Positions 45,641 through 56,287 are shown, numbered from the stretch's first letter. The stretch: 64,000 nucleotides of DNA from an uncultured Aliiroseovarius sp. (GCF_947497285.1 NZ_CANMFT010000003.1:186001-250000); one strand, 5' to 3'. Made by a program: numbers and translations. The notes: generated by a model from the letters alone, not told the origin.

Positions 45641-46507
45641 TCAGGCGCGCACCAACGCTTCGTAGGCTTCCGAGATTTCGCGCGTCAAAGCGCCGACTTC
45701 GAACGTATAGTCACCGATCTGCCCCACCGGAGTCACCTCGGCGGCGGATCCGGTCAGCCAGCACTGCTCGAACCCTTCCAGTTCTTCGGGCATGATGTGG
45801 CGTTCGTGGACCGCAATTCCACGATCGTTCAGCATACCAATGACGGTCTGGCGGGTCAGCCCGTTCAGGATCGCGTCAGGCAGCGGGGTGTGCACCTCTC
45901 CGTCCTTGACGAAAAAGACGTTGGCGCCGGTCGCTTCGGCCACATAGCCGCGATAATCCATGAACAACGCGTCCGAGCAGCCTTTGGCTTCGGCGGCGTG
46001 CTTGGACATTGTGCAGATCATGTAAAGACCGGCGGCTTTCGCGGCGGTCGGGATGGTTTCGGGTGATGGGCGTTTCCACTTCGCGATATCCAGCTTGGCG
46101 CCCTTCATCTTGGCGTCGCCGTAGTAATCGCCCCAAGCCCAGGCCGCGACGGCCATCCGCACCGGGTTGCGCGCAGACGAGACACCCATGTCCTCGCCCG
46201 CCCCACGCCACGCCACCACGCGCACATAGGCGTTGGTCAGCCCGTTTGCTTCGACCACTGCTTGTTTGGCGGCTTCGATCTGGTCAACGGTATAAGGGAT
46301 CGGCATGTCCATCATCTCGCCCGACTTCAGCAGCCGTTCAGAGTGTTTGCGCGACAGGAAGATCTTACCGTCATACAGGCGCTCGCCCTCGAACACTGAC
46401 GAGGCATAGTGCAGCGCATGGGTCAGAATATGGACATTCGCATCACGCCAGTCGACCAACTGGCCGTCCATCCAGATTTTGCCGTCACGGTCATCATATC
46501 CGCTCAT
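45641..46507 (-). CDS. ilvE: Branched-chain amino acid aminotransferase
   Basis: A 288-residue fold-type IV PLP enzyme: HALHYASSVFEGERLY, then the PLP-Lys region PTAAKAAGLYMICTMSKHAAEAKGCSDALFMD, EATGANVFFV and TGSAAEVTPV. It performs the last step of Val, Leu and Ile synthesis. The ATG at 46507 has AAAGGAC upstream; an in-frame ATG at 46579 would add a 24-residue tail that has no ribosome site. A terminator follows. Confidence 0.95.
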   Translation of the reverse strand: MSGYDDRDGKIWMDGQLVDWRDANVHILTHALHYASSVFEGERLYDGKIFLSRKHSERLLKSGEMMDMPIPYTVDQIEAAKQAVVEANGLTNAYVRVVAWRGAGEDMGVSSARNPVRMAVAAWAWGDYYGDAKMKGAKLDIAKWKRPSPETIPTAAKAAGLYMICTMSKHAAEAKGCSDALFMDYRGYVAEATGANVFFVKDGEVHTPLPDAILNGLTRQTVIGMLNDRGIAVHERHIMPEELEGFEQCWLTGSAAEVTPVGQIGDYTFEVGALTREISEAYEALVRA

Positions 46508-46682
46508 GTTCTTGTCCTTTCCTATTGCCACTCGATGGGTCTTTGCGAAAGTTGCGTAAATTTGGACCGTATCGGACATAAAATTACGCTAAATCCGCAT
46601 TTCCGTATCAATTGATTCTTGGAAAGTCAACAACACTGACATAAAACTGGTTTCTGTAACGTGAAAAGTGAAGAGGCCGCCA
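46508..46682. promoter_or_regulatory. Divergent regulatory region, ilvE / petP
   Basis: A 175-bp spacer with a perfect 10-bp palindrome ATCAATTGAT (46607-46616) and two direct copies of GACATAAAA (46575-46583 and 46638-46646). The palindrome is a plausible site for the MarR-family PetP; this is inferred from position only. Confidence 0.5.
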
Positions 46683-47189
46683 ATGACAGAAACTCAGACG
46701 CCGGGCGGGCAGACGCTTCTGTTTCTAACGGATGAGCAATTGCGCAAGGGCATCGAGGCGATGTTTTTTGCCTATCGCGGGTTCACGGCTGACCCGGATC
46801 GCATTCTTGACCACCACGGCTATGGACGGGCCCACCACCGCGCGCTTCACTTCATCAGCCGCACACCCGGAACGACAGTGAACAACCTTTTGTCGATTTT
46901 GGGTGTCACCAAGCAATCCTTGAACCGCGTTTTGCGCACCTTGATCGAAGACGAACTGGTGGAAAGCCGGATTGGCACGCATGATAAGCGGGAACGACAC
47001 CTGTTTTTAACCGACACCGGCAGTGCCCTTGAAACCGAGTTGTCCACGGCGCAACGTGAACGCATGCGTCTGGCGTATCGTGAAGCGGGTCCTGAGGCGG
47101 TTCAGGGGTTCCGTGCTGTGCTGGAAGCCATGATGGACCCGGAATTACGCCACCATTTCAACCAGATGAAGGATGTGCGTCATGACTGA
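46683..47189 (+). CDS. petP: MarR-family regulator PetP
   Basis: A 168-residue MarR protein with the winged helix TTVNNLLSILGVTKQSLNRVLRTLIEDELVESRIGTHDKRERHLFLT. Together with the overlapping response regulator it matches the petP-petR pair of Rhodobacter capsulatus, named from its neighbourhood to the bc1 genes; those are not in this window. An ATG at 46683 is used. Confidence 0.85.
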   Translation: MTETQTPGGQTLLFLTDEQLRKGIEAMFFAYRGFTADPDRILDHHGYGRAHHRALHFISRTPGTTVNNLLSILGVTKQSLNRVLRTLIEDELVESRIGTHDKRERHLFLTDTGSALETELSTAQRERMRLAYREAGPEAVQGFRAVLEAMMDPELRHHFNQMKDVRHD

Positions 47190-47883
47190 CCTGACCGAAG
47201 CGCATCTTTTGATCGTCGATGATGACGAACGAATCCGCAGCCTGCTGCAAAAATTCCTTGTGCGTCAGGGCTTCTGGGTCAGCGCCGCACGGGACGCCGC
47301 TCATGCCCGGCGCCTTCTTGAGGGGCTCGATTTCGACATGATCGTTATGGACGTGATGATGCCAGGCGAAGATGGGATCAGCCTGACACAAGCCTTGCGC
47401 GAAACACTGTCCACGCCAATTTTGCTGCTGACCGCCAAAGGCGATACCGAGGATCGCATCCGGGGTTTGGAGGCAGGGGCCGACGACTATCTGGCCAAGC
47501 CCTTTGAGCCGAAAGAACTGTTGCTGCGGATTAATGCCATCCTGCGGCGCATGCCAAGCGTTGTCGAGGAGCTGGCGCCAAAGGTTCTGAAGCTTGGCGA
47601 CAAACACTACGACACCGAGCGTGGCGAGCTTTGGCAAGGCGACACACTGGTGCGCCTGACGGCCACCGAGGCGCATTTAATGAAGATCTTTGCGGCCTCC
47701 GCAGGTGACGCGGTCAGTCGTGCCGCGCTGGTGGAAAAACTGGGCCGCGATCAAGGACAGTCGCAGGAACGCGCCGTCGATGTGCAAATCACGCGCTTGC
47801 GCCGCAAGCTAGAAACAGACCCTAAACAACCCCGATACCTGCAAACTGTTCGTGGGGCGGGGTATATGCTGGCGCCTGAATAA
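47182..47883 (+). CDS. petR: OmpR-family response regulator PetR
   Basis: A 233-residue response regulator with phospho-acceptor D57 (VMDVMMPGEDG), T84 and K107, and an OmpR-type winged helix ending DVQITRLRRKLETDP and QTVRGAGYML. The start overlaps petP by 8 nt, as expected for a coupled pair. No sensor kinase is visible nearby. Confidence 0.9.
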   Translation: MTDLTEAHLLIVDDDERIRSLLQKFLVRQGFWVSAARDAAHARRLLEGLDFDMIVMDVMMPGEDGISLTQALRETLSTPILLLTAKGDTEDRIRGLEAGADDYLAKPFEPKELLLRINAILRRMPSVVEELAPKVLKLGDKHYDTERGELWQGDTLVRLTATEAHLMKIFAASAGDAVSRAALVEKLGRDQGQSQERAVDVQITRLRRKLETDPKQPRYLQTVRGAGYMLAPE

Positions 47884-47984
47884 CCTCTGACATTTATACC
47901 GAATTGCGCTGGCTGGGATCGAAATTGTGTGGACCAGAGGCACACCTGCTTGTTGCCATTGCGGTATTGGCCTAGCGTCTCGAT

Positions 47985-48920
47985 ATGACAACTTTGCTTT
48001 ATACCCACCCGGTCTGCCACCAGCATGTGACGCCTCCGGGTCACCCCGAACAGGTCGCGCGCCTGGAAGCGATTGAAACCGCTCTGGCTGCGCCTCAGTT
48101 CGCCGCTTTGGACAGGCGCATCGCCCCCAAAGGCACCGTTGATCACGTGCGTCTTGGCCACTCACTGAGGTATTTTGAGAAACTCGACGACGCAGCACCG
48201 GTCGAAGGGTGGGCGCAGTTGGATGGTGATACCTTTATGGCGCCGGGGTCACTTGAGGCAGCTTTTCGCGCGATTGGCGCAAATGTCGCTGCAATAGACA
48301 CTGTTTTAGCCGGAGAAGCACAGAACGCCTTTATCGCATGCCGGCCACCGGGCCACCACGCCGAAAAGGCGACCCCGATGGGGTTTTGCCTGTTTTCAAC
48401 CGTCGCAATCGCCGCGCGCTATGCCGCTGAAACGCACGGGCTGGACCGGATCGCAGTGCTTGATTTCGATGTGCATCACGGCAACGGCACGCAGGATGTG
48501 CTGTGGCACGAAAGCCGTGTGCGGTTCGTGTCGACCCATCAGATGCCTTTGTATCCGGGGTCGGGTGGCATTCATCAGAAAGGTGCCTTCAAGCAGATCT
48601 TCAACACCCCCCTTGAAGAGGCGACCGGTGGAGAGGTCATGCAAGCGGCTTGGGAAGACATGATTTCCGGTGTGTTAGAGCCTTATAAACCGCAATTGGT
48701 GCTTGTTTCGGCCGGGTTTGATGCCCATCGGCGTGATCCCTTGGCAGGCCTCCAATGGGAGACCGAGGACTTTGCCTGGCTGGCCCATCGCATCTGCGAT
48801 TTGGCAGATAAATGCTGCGACGGCCGGGTGGTATCCTCGCTTGAGGGCGGCTATGATCTTCAAGCCCTTGGCGACAGCGTCGGGGCCTATGTCAACGTGA
48901 TGATGGAGCGAGGCGCATGA
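47985..48920 (+). CDS. Histone-deacetylase-family (acetylpolyamine amidohydrolase-like) protein
   Basis: A 311-residue zinc hydrolase of the arginase/deacetylase fold. RPPGHHAEK holds the catalytic His pair, DFDVHHGNGTQ and the SAGFDAH loop hold zinc ligands. Bacterial members deacetylate polyamines or other small amides; the substrate here is unknown. It is first in a tight cluster with xseB, ispA and dxs, overlapping xseB by 4 nt. Confidence 0.92.
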   Translation: MTTLLYTHPVCHQHVTPPGHPEQVARLEAIETALAAPQFAALDRRIAPKGTVDHVRLGHSLRYFEKLDDAAPVEGWAQLDGDTFMAPGSLEAAFRAIGANVAAIDTVLAGEAQNAFIACRPPGHHAEKATPMGFCLFSTVAIAARYAAETHGLDRIAVLDFDVHHGNGTQDVLWHESRVRFVSTHQMPLYPGSGGIHQKGAFKQIFNTPLEEATGGEVMQAAWEDMISGVLEPYKPQLVLVSAGFDAHRRDPLAGLQWETEDFAWLAHRICDLADKCCDGRVVSSLEGGYDLQALGDSVGAYVNVMMERGA

Positions 48921-49159
48921 GCGATAAACCCGTAGGCGAGATGAGTTTTGAAGAGGCCATGCGCGCGCTGGAAGCGGTCGTGGGACAGTTGGAACGCGGT
49001 GACGTGGCGCTTGAGGATTCGATCAAGCTGTATGAACGTGGGGCCGAATTGAAGGCGCGCTGCGAAACGAAGCTTAAGGAAGCAGAAGAGAAGGTCGCGG
49101 CCATCACGCTTGACCCAAACGGAAATCCTGCGGGAACGACGCCGGTCGAAGGGCTCTGA
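48917..49159 (+). CDS. xseB: Exodeoxyribonuclease VII small subunit
   Basis: An 80-residue helical protein: MSFEEAMRALEAVVGQLERGDVALEDSIKLYERG is the XseB signature. It forms the coat of the XseA-XseB exonuclease that degrades single-stranded DNA. It overlaps the deacetylase gene and is followed directly by ispA (TGAATG). Confidence 0.95.
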   Translation: MSDKPVGEMSFEEAMRALEAVVGQLERGDVALEDSIKLYERGAELKARCETKLKEAEEKVAAITLDPNGNPAGTTPVEGL

Positions 49160-50014
49160 ATGTTCAGGGACCGGTTGGCGCAAACGCGTGCGCTGGCGCA
49201 TGCCTGTCTGCACAGCGCAATTCGCTCTGAAGGTATTTTGGCGCAGCCGATGCGATACGCGACAGGCGGCGGTAAGGGCCTGCGCGCATTCCTGGTCATG
49301 GAAAGCGCGCGCTTGCATGGTGTGGACGACGCCAGATCTGTTTGGCCAGCTGCCGCGATCGAGGCAGTGCATGCCTATTCACTAGTGCATGATGACCTTC
49401 CCTGCATGGATGACGACGACCTGCGTCGCGGCCAGCCGACTGTTCACCGCAAGTGGGACGAAGCAACGGCGGTTCTGGTTGGTGACGCCCTTCAAACTCT
49501 GGCATTCGAACTGGTGACCAACGACGCCGTTGGCAATGCGCGTGTGCCATTGGTCGCGTCGCTTGCTAAGGCGGCCGGACAGGTCGGCATGGTGCATGGG
49601 CAGGCGCTTGATATCGCTGCGGAAACCGCGCGCACTCCGTTGGATTTGAACCAGATTACCGAACTTCAGGCCGGCAAAACGGGTGCCTTGATCCGCTGGT
49701 CTGCTCAGGCTGGGGCAGTGCTGGCTGGATCAGACCCGTCTGACATGGGACGCTATGCCAACGCATTGGGCCTCGCTTTCCAGATCGCTGATGACATTCT
49801 GGATGTCGAAGGGGATGCCAAGGCCTTGGGCAAGGCGGTTGGAAAAGACGCGGATGCGGGCAAGGCGACGTTTGTTTCGCTTTTGGGTCTTGAGGCAGCA
49901 AAGACCCGCGCACAAGAGCTTGCCGATCAAGCCTGTGATGCGCTGACGCAGTATGGTCAGGATGCCGATACCTTGCGGGAAGCCGCCCATTTCGTTATCC
50001 AGCGCGACAGATAG
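49160..50014 (+). CDS. ispA: Farnesyl diphosphate synthase
   Basis: A 284-residue prenyltransferase with both Asp-rich motifs, [14 protein letters not shown] and DDILDVEGD, and the GKGLRA basic block near residue 40. It condenses IPP with DMAPP and GPP to give FPP for quinones, undecaprenyl phosphate and carotenoids. It starts immediately after the xseB stop codon and precedes dxs by 14 bp. Confidence 0.95.
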   Translation: MFRDRLAQTRALAHACLHSAIRSEGILAQPMRYATGGGKGLRAFLVMESARLHGVDDARSVWPAAAIEAVHAYSLVHDDLPCMDDDDLRRGQPTVHRKWDEATAVLVGDALQTLAFELVTNDAVGNARVPLVASLAKAAGQVGMVHGQALDIAAETARTPLDLNQITELQAGKTGALIRWSAQAGAVLAGSDPSDMGRYANALGLAFQIADDILDVEGDAKALGKAVGKDADAGKATFVSLLGLEAAKTRAQELADQACDALTQYGQDADTLREAAHFVIQRDR

Positions 50015-50028
50015 GCAGCGGGACGCAA

Positions 50029-51957
50029 ATGACCGATACACCCGATACACCCATTCTTGACCGCATAACGGTCCCTGCAGACATGAAGGCGCTGAACGAC
50101 CGGGAACTTCACGTGCTGGCCGACGAATTGCGCGCCGAGACGATCTCGGCGGTGTCCGAAACCGGCGGTCATCTTGGCGCTGGGCTTGGTGTGGTTGAAC
50201 TGACCGTCGCACTGCATGCTGTTTTCGATGCGCCGCGTGACCGGATCATCTGGGATGTTGGCCATCAATGCTATCCGCACAAGATCCTGACAGGACGGCG
50301 CGACCGGATCCGCACCCTGCGCATGGAAACCGGGCTATCTGGCTTTACCAAACGCGCGGAAAGCCCGTTTGACCCGTTCGGAGCCGGGCACAGCTCGACC
50401 TCGATCTCGGCGGCGCTGGGCTTTGCGGTGGCGCGCGACCTGGGCGGCGCGCCGGAGCATGGCATCGGGGATGCAGTGGCCGTGATCGGCGATGGGTCCA
50501 TGTCTGCCGGCATGGCGTTCGAGGCGATGAACAACGCGGGCCACCTCGGCCGCCGCCTGTTCGTCATTCTGAATGACAACGAAATGTCGATTGCGCCGCC
50601 TGTTGGCGCGATGTCAAACTATCTAAGCCGCCTTTATGCGGGCGAGCCGTTCCAAGAGCTGAAAGCCGCTGCCAAGGGCGCGGTCAGCCTGCTGCCCGAG
50701 CCGTTCCAAGAAGGCGCGCGACGGGCGAAAGAGATGGTCAAATCCATGACCGTAGGCGGCACCTTGTTCGAGGAATTGGGGTTCTCCTACGTCGGGCCGA
50801 TTGATGGCCATGACATGGAAAGCCTGCTGTCGATCCTGCGCACGGTGCATGACCGCGCGACGGGCCCGATGCTGATCCATGTGATCACCAAGAAGGGCAA
50901 AGGCTATGCGCCGGCTGAGGCTGCGCGCGATCGCGGCCACGCCACTGCCAAGTTCGATGTGGCAAGCGGCAAGCAGCACAAGGCACCGTCGAATGCGCCC
51001 AGCTATACCTCGGTGTTTGGCAAGACGCTGGTCGAACTGGCGGGCAAAGATGACAAGGTCTGCGCCGTGACCGCGGCGATGCCGGACGGCACAGGGCTGA
51101 ATCTGATGGCCGAACGCTATCCGTCGCGGTGCTTTGACGTGGGCATTGCCGAACAGCATGGCGTGACCTTCTCGGCGGCGCTGGCCGCTGGCGGGATGAA
51201 GCCCTTCTGCGCGATGTATTCAACCTTTCTGCAACGTGGTTATGATCAGGTTGTGCACGATGTGGCGGTCCAGCGCCTGCCCGTGCGGTTTGCAATTGAC
51301 CGCGCTGGGCTGGTTGGCGCAGACGGTGCGACCCATGCCGGGGCGTTCGATATTGGCTTCATGGCGAACCTACCGGACATGGTGGTGATGGCCGCTGCCG
51401 ACGAGGCAGAACTGATGCACATGGTCGCCACTGCACATTCGATCGACGACGGGCCTTGCGCCTTCCGCTACCCACGCGGCGAAGGGGTGGGCGTCGACCT
51501 GCCGGAACAGGGCGAGGTGTTGGAGATCGGCAAAGGCCGCATCATCCGCGAAGGGTCGCGGGTTGCGATCCTGTCTTTCGGCACGCGCTTGTCCGAGGTC
51601 GAGAAAGCCGCGGAAAAGCTATCGGTGCGCGGGATCGCCCCGACAATTGCCGATGCGCGATTTGCCAAACCGTTGGATCGCGATCTGATTTTGATGCTCG
51701 CCGCCGACCACGAGGCGCTGATCACCATCGAAGAGGGTGCAATTGGCGGCTTCGGCAGCCATGTCGCGCAGCTTTTGGCGGAAGAGGGCGTGTTCGACAC
51801 CGGCCTTAAATACCGATCTATGGTGCTGCCCGACACGTTCATCGACCACGCCAGCCCGGCCCGGATGTATGAAGAGGCGAAGCTGTCCGCCAAAGACATC
51901 GAAGCGAAAGTGCTGGATGTTTTGGGCGTGGCGCAGATCGGCGAAAAGCGGGCCTAA
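50029..51957 (+). CDS. dxs: 1-deoxy-D-xylulose-5-phosphate synthase
   Basis: A 642-residue thiamine-diphosphate enzyme that feeds pyruvate and glyceraldehyde-3-phosphate into the MEP isoprenoid pathway. Motifs: [41 protein letters not shown] (ThDP site), and the transketolase-type C-terminus with [13 protein letters not shown]. It closes the isoprenoid cluster. Its stop codon shares two bases with the convergent SDR stop. Confidence 0.97.
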   Translation: MTDTPDTPILDRITVPADMKALNDRELHVLADELRAETISAVSETGGHLGAGLGVVELTVALHAVFDAPRDRIIWDVGHQCYPHKILTGRRDRIRTLRMETGLSGFTKRAESPFDPFGAGHSSTSISAALGFAVARDLGGAPEHGIGDAVAVIGDGSMSAGMAFEAMNNAGHLGRRLFVILNDNEMSIAPPVGAMSNYLSRLYAGEPFQELKAAAKGAVSLLPEPFQEGARRAKEMVKSMTVGGTLFEELGFSYVGPIDGHDMESLLSILRTVHDRATGPMLIHVITKKGKGYAPAEAARDRGHATAKFDVASGKQHKAPSNAPSYTSVFGKTLVELAGKDDKVCAVTAAMPDGTGLNLMAERYPSRCFDVGIAEQHGVTFSAALAAGGMKPFCAMYSTFLQRGYDQVVHDVAVQRLPVRFAIDRAGLVGADGATHAGAFDIGFMANLPDMVVMAAADEAELMHMVATAHSIDDGPCAFRYPRGEGVGVDLPEQGEVLEIGKGRIIREGSRVAILSFGTRLSEVEKAAEKLSVRGIAPTIADARFAKPLDRDLILMLAADHEALITIEEGAIGGFGSHVAQLLAEEGVFDTGLKYRSMVLPDTFIDHASPARMYEEAKLSAKDIEAKVLDVLGVAQIGEKRA

Positions 51958-52787
51958 CCCTCGGCTTTTAGCAAAGCCGCCAGCCCTTCACGGTAAGTTG
52001 GATACAGCAGCTTAACGCCAAGTTCGTCCTTGATCCGATCATTACGCACCCGTTTGCTTTCCGCGTAGAAGCTGCGCGCCATCGGCGTCATCTCGGCGGT
52101 CTCATAGTCTTCTGCGGGCGGGTGTGGCAGGCCCAGAAGGTCTGCGGCGTGGGCCAGCACATCCTCGGGTGGGGCGGCAAGGTCGTCACAGACGTTGTAG
52201 ATGCGACCCGGATTGGGGGCAGCGATTGAGGCAGCCAATATCTGCGCAATATCGTCCACATGGATGCGCGAAAAGACCTGATTTTCTTTGATGATCCGCC
52301 GTGCCGTGCCGCGCCGCACCTTGGCAAATGGTCCACGGCCCGGACCATAGATGCCCGCCAGTCGAAAGATATGCAGCGGCAGATCGGTTTCAGCGGCAAG
52401 GGCTTGCCAAGCGGCCTCGGCATCGACCCTTTGCTGCCCACGTTTCGTCGACGGAGAAAGCGGTGTTTCTTCGTCTATCCAGCCGCCCTGATGGTCGCCA
52501 TAAACCCCTGTGGTGGACAGATAACCAACCCAGCGAAGTTGGGGTGCGAGGCGAACAATATCGTCTCTAACACGCCGCAAAACCGGGTCTCCGTCCATGT
52601 CTGGACCAGCCGAAATCAGCAGATGTGTCGCCTGCGACAGCGGCGCCGAGATGTCGGTGCCGGGCCATTGCAGGACATCTGGGCCAGCCTCGCGCGAGGT
52701 GCCGAATACAGTGAATTTCCCGACCAAACCCCGCGTCAAAGCGCGGGCCGAATAGCCATACCCAAAAATGAAAAGCGTCTTATCCAT
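51954..52787 (-). CDS. NAD(P)-binding epimerase-like SDR
   Basis: A 277-residue extended SDR. The Rossmann segment [17 protein letters not shown] is a variant of GxGxxG, and LSTTGVYG with the [11 protein letters not shown] block resembles the active site of nucleotide-sugar epimerases (YeeZ-like atypical SDRs). No sugar genes are near, so the substrate is unknown. The stop overlaps that of dxs (51954-51957). Confidence 0.88.
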   Translation of the reverse strand: MDKTLFIFGYGYSARALTRGLVGKFTVFGTSREAGPDVLQWPGTDISAPLSQATHLLISAGPDMDGDPVLRRVRDDIVRLAPQLRWVGYLSTTGVYGDHQGGWIDEETPLSPSTKRGQQRVDAEAAWQALAAETDLPLHIFRLAGIYGPGRGPFAKVRRGTARRIIKENQVFSRIHVDDIAQILAASIAAPNPGRIYNVCDDLAAPPEDVLAHAADLLGLPHPPAEDYETAEMTPMARSFYAESKRVRNDRIKDELGVKLLYPTYREGLAALLKAEG

Positions 52788-52882
52788 GCGCGCAGTATCG
52801 CCGTGCAGAAGCGATATGGAAGGGCAAACTGAGTATGACGTTTGGGGGTTGCGCTAACATCTGAAATTTGAACAATTGGTCC

Positions 52883-54688
52883 ATGGAACAGTCTTCTTTC
52901 AAATCTTGGCCCGAAAGTGCAGCCCGGCTTGTTGCCGTGGCTGCAGGTCGTGCACCTGCGGATCTGGTGATAAATGCAGGCCGCGTCGTCAACGTCCACA
53001 CCCGCGAAGTCCTGGAGGGTTGGCAGGTTGCAATTGCCGATGGTCGGTTCGCTTATGTCGGTCCGGATGCCAGCCACTGCATCGGTGACACTACCGAAGT
53101 GGTGGATGCGCAGGGTCAATACCTGATCCCCGGCTTGTGCGACGCGCATATGCATATCGAAAGCGGCATGCTGACGCCGGCCGAATTTGCGCGTGCCGTA
53201 ATCCCGCATGGCACCACAACCATGTTCACCGACCCGCACGAAATCGCGAATGTGTTAGGGCTCGAGGGTGTGCGCTTGATGCACGATGAGGCTCTATTAC
53301 AGCCCGTTAGCATCTTTACGCAGATGCCGTCCTGCGCGCCATCCGCGCCCGGATTGGAAACCACCGGTTATGAAATCACCGCGGACGATGTGGCCGAGGC
53401 GATGAATTGGCCCGGCATCATCGGTTTGGGCGAGATGATGAACTTCCCCGGTGTGATCAATGCTGACCCAAAAATGCTGGCCGAGATCGCGGCGACGCAA
53501 AACGCAGGCAAGACGGTCGGGGGGCACTATGCCAGCCCCGACCTTGGCCCCGCGTTTCATGCCTATGCGGCGGGTGGCCCTGCGGATGATCACGAAGGCA
53601 CTTGCGAGGCCGACGCCATTGCCCGCGTGCGTCAGGGGATGCGGTCGATGATGCGGCTGGGATCAGCGTGGTATGACGTTGAAACGCAGATTACGGCGGT
53701 CACGGAAAAGGGTCTGGACCCGCGTAACTTCATCCTTTGCACCGATGACTGCCATTCCGGCACGCTGGTGCATGACGGCCATATGAACCGCGTTGTGCGC
53801 CATGCGATTTCATGTGGGTGTGATCCTTTGATCGCGCTGCAAATGGCGACGATCAACACCGCCACTCATTTCGGTTTGGAGCGTGAATTAGGCTCTATTA
53901 CACCGGGACGGCGGGCAGATGCCATCCTGACCGATGATCTGACGACGCTGCCGATCAACCGCGTGATCGCGCGCGGCGTGACAGTGGCCGAGGGCGGAGA
54001 GGTCACGGTTGAGTGCCCACATCTGGACTGGCCCGAATATGCGCGCAAGACCGTCCATCTGGGCAAAACGCTCGGGGCTGCTGATTTCGAGATCGCGGCC
54101 CCAGAGGGCGCAAACTCGGTCCGGGCCAAGGTCATTGGTGTGGTGGAAAATCAGGCGCCAACCAAAGCACTGGTCCGCGATCTTGGCGTCGCGGATGGGT
54201 TGGTGCAAATGGATGAAGCGCAGGATGTTTGTCAGATCGCCCTTGTTGAACGCCACCGTGCAACGGGTGACGTGGTCAATGGGCTGGTATCGGGCTTTGG
54301 ATACACGGGCCGGATGGCCATCGCCTCGACCGTGGCGCATGACAGTCACCACATGATCGTTGTGGGCACCAGCCGCGAAGATATGGCGCTGGCCGCGAAC
54401 CGTCTGGGCGAGGTCGGCGGCGGCATCACGGTTTTCAAGGACGGGGAAGAGCTGGCCTTGGTCGAACTTCCCGTGGCGGGCTTGATGTCGGATGCGCCTG
54501 CCGATGAAGTTGCCGCGAAGGCACAGGCGATGGTGGAAGCAATGGCCGACTGTGGTTGCACGCTGAACAACGCTTATATGCAGCATTCGCTTCTGGCGCT
54601 TGTTGTCATCCCCGAGTTACGTATTTCTGATCTGGGTCTGGTTGACGTGACCCGATTTGAGCTGACCAATTTGATTGAGGAAAATTGA
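52883..54688 (+). CDS. ade: Adenine deaminase
   Basis: A 601-residue amidohydrolase that converts adenine to hypoxanthine and ammonia. The metal ligands are in CDAHMHIESG; PHGTTTMFTDPHEIANV and ILCTDDCHSGT continue the family signature, and the C-terminal domain is intact. The ATG at 52883 is used. It overlaps the AMP nucleosidase gene by 1 nt (TGATG), so the two steps of adenylate breakdown are made together. Confidence 0.95.
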   Translation: MEQSSFKSWPESAARLVAVAAGRAPADLVINAGRVVNVHTREVLEGWQVAIADGRFAYVGPDASHCIGDTTEVVDAQGQYLIPGLCDAHMHIESGMLTPAEFARAVIPHGTTTMFTDPHEIANVLGLEGVRLMHDEALLQPVSIFTQMPSCAPSAPGLETTGYEITADDVAEAMNWPGIIGLGEMMNFPGVINADPKMLAEIAATQNAGKTVGGHYASPDLGPAFHAYAAGGPADDHEGTCEADAIARVRQGMRSMMRLGSAWYDVETQITAVTEKGLDPRNFILCTDDCHSGTLVHDGHMNRVVRHAISCGCDPLIALQMATINTATHFGLERELGSITPGRRADAILTDDLTTLPINRVIARGVTVAEGGEVTVECPHLDWPEYARKTVHLGKTLGAADFEIAAPEGANSVRAKVIGVVENQAPTKALVRDLGVADGLVQMDEAQDVCQIALVERHRATGDVVNGLVSGFGYTGRMAIASTVAHDSHHMIVVGTSREDMALAANRLGEVGGGITVFKDGEELALVELPVAGLMSDAPADEVAAKAQAMVEAMADCGCTLNNAYMQHSLLALVVIPELRISDLGLVDVTRFELTNLIEEN

Positions 54689-56172
54689 TGTCCACCACCA
54701 ACAACTCGATCCGTGTGATCACCCCGGAAGGTGGCGCGCACGAACCATTTACCGATGCAAAAGCCGCCGTTCAGCGGCTGAAAGAGCTGTATGACGACGC
54801 TTGCGCCTTTCTGTGCGATAGCTTCGAGGGCACGGTGTCCGGGGACAAGCCCAACACACGTTTTCGCGCTTTCTATCCGGAAATTGTGCTGACGACGACC
54901 AGCCACGACCAAGTCGACACGCGGCTGAGTTTCGGCCACGTGGCCGCGCCCGGTGTCTATCAAACCACCATCACGCGCCCCGATCTGTTCCGGCACTATC
55001 TTCGGCAGCAGATCGCGCTGTTGATCGAAAACCACGATGTGCCCGTCCATATCGGATATTCCGACACACCGATCCCGGTCCATTTTGCCGTCGCAAACAA
55101 TCCCGGCATTACGGTGCCGCAAGAAGGCGCCATGAGCTTTCCCTTGCGCGATGTGTTCGACGTGCCGGATCTTTCATCGACCAATGATGATATCGTCAAT
55201 GGCGTGGCCCAACGCAGTGAAAGTGGCGCCGCACCTTTGGCTCCATTCACCGCGCAGAGGGTCGATTACTCTTTGGCGCGGCTGTCGCACTATACTGCGA
55301 CCAAGCCCGAAGATTTCCAGAACCATGTGTTGTTCACCAACTACCAGTTTTATGTCGAAGAGTTCGAGGCCTATGCCCGCCAGATGCTGGCAGACCCGGA
55401 TAGCGGATATGACAGCTTTGTCGGACCCGGTTATCACCGGATTACCGCGGCAGATCAGGACTTGCCCCAACCTATGAAGCTTCCGCAAATGCCGTCTTAC
55501 CACCTGACGCGCAAAGACGGGACAGGGATTACGTTGGTCAATATCGGGGTTGGACCTTCGAACGCGAAAACGGCAACGGATCACATTGCGGTTTTGCGCC
55601 CCCATGCGTGGTTGATGGTTGGCCATTGCGCCGGTCTGCGCAACAGCCAGCGTCTGGGTGATTTCGTTCTGGCCCATGCCTATCTGCGCGAAGACAAGGT
55701 GCTGGACGATGACCTGCCCCTTTGGGTGCCGATCCCGCCGCTTGCCGAAATCCAGATTGCGCTGGAACAGGCCGTTGCCGAAGTGACAGAGCTAAAGGGG
55801 TACGAGCTGAAACGCATCATGCGGACCGGCACGGTGGCGTCTTTGGACAACCGCAACTGGGAGCTGCGCGATCAATCTGGTCCCGTGCAGCGACTAAGCC
55901 AATCGCGCGCCATCGCTCTGGATATGGAAAGTGCGACGATCGCCGCCAACGGTTTCCGCTTCCGCGTGCCCTATGGAACGCTGCTCTGCGTGTCCGACAA
56001 GCCCCTGCACGGAGAGCTGAAATTGCCCGGCATGGCGTCTGACTTTTATACCTCTCAGGTGTCTCGTCACCTGCTGATAGGCATCCAGGCGATGGAGACC
56101 CTGCGCGAGATGCCGATCGAGCGAATCCACAGTCGGAAGCTCAGAAGTTTCGAAGAGACGGCATTCCTTTAG
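54688..56172 (+). CDS. amn: AMP nucleosidase
   Basis: A 494-residue enzyme that hydrolyses AMP to adenine and ribose-5-phosphate. The C-terminal nucleoside-phosphorylase fold is seen in HAWLMVGHCAGLRNSQRLGDFVLAHAYLRED and ALDMESATIAANGFRFRVPYGTLLCVSD. The N-terminal AMN domain is present. The start overlaps the ade stop. Together they give AMP to hypoxanthine without AMP deaminase. Confidence 0.95.
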   Translation: MSTTNNSIRVITPEGGAHEPFTDAKAAVQRLKELYDDACAFLCDSFEGTVSGDKPNTRFRAFYPEIVLTTTSHDQVDTRLSFGHVAAPGVYQTTITRPDLFRHYLRQQIALLIENHDVPVHIGYSDTPIPVHFAVANNPGITVPQEGAMSFPLRDVFDVPDLSSTNDDIVNGVAQRSESGAAPLAPFTAQRVDYSLARLSHYTATKPEDFQNHVLFTNYQFYVEEFEAYARQMLADPDSGYDSFVGPGYHRITAADQDLPQPMKLPQMPSYHLTRKDGTGITLVNIGVGPSNAKTATDHIAVLRPHAWLMVGHCAGLRNSQRLGDFVLAHAYLREDKVLDDDLPLWVPIPPLAEIQIALEQAVAEVTELKGYELKRIMRTGTVASLDNRNWELRDQSGPVQRLSQSRAIALDMESATIAANGFRFRVPYGTLLCVSDKPLHGELKLPGMASDFYTSQVSRHLLIGIQAMETLREMPIERIHSRKLRSFEETAFL

Positions 56173-56205
56173 GGAAAGAAGCGCGATTTCGGGCAAAAAA
56201 CCGCT

Positions 56206-56287
56206 ATTTATTGGGGAAATCTGCACAACAAATCGTTGTGTCCCCCCTCTACATACAGTTAAATGCGCCCAATGAAGCCCAATAAAT
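56206..56287 (+). promoter_or_regulatory. Long-range inverted repeat in the HU leader
   Basis: ATTTATTGGG (56206-56215) and CCCAATAAAT (56278-56287) are exact complements 62 nt apart. An internal hairpin CACAAC/GTTGTG (56224-56229 with 56235-56240) lies between. The downstream arm ends 9 nt before the GTGAGGAG ribosome site. It may be a structured leader or an operator pair. Confidence 0.5.
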
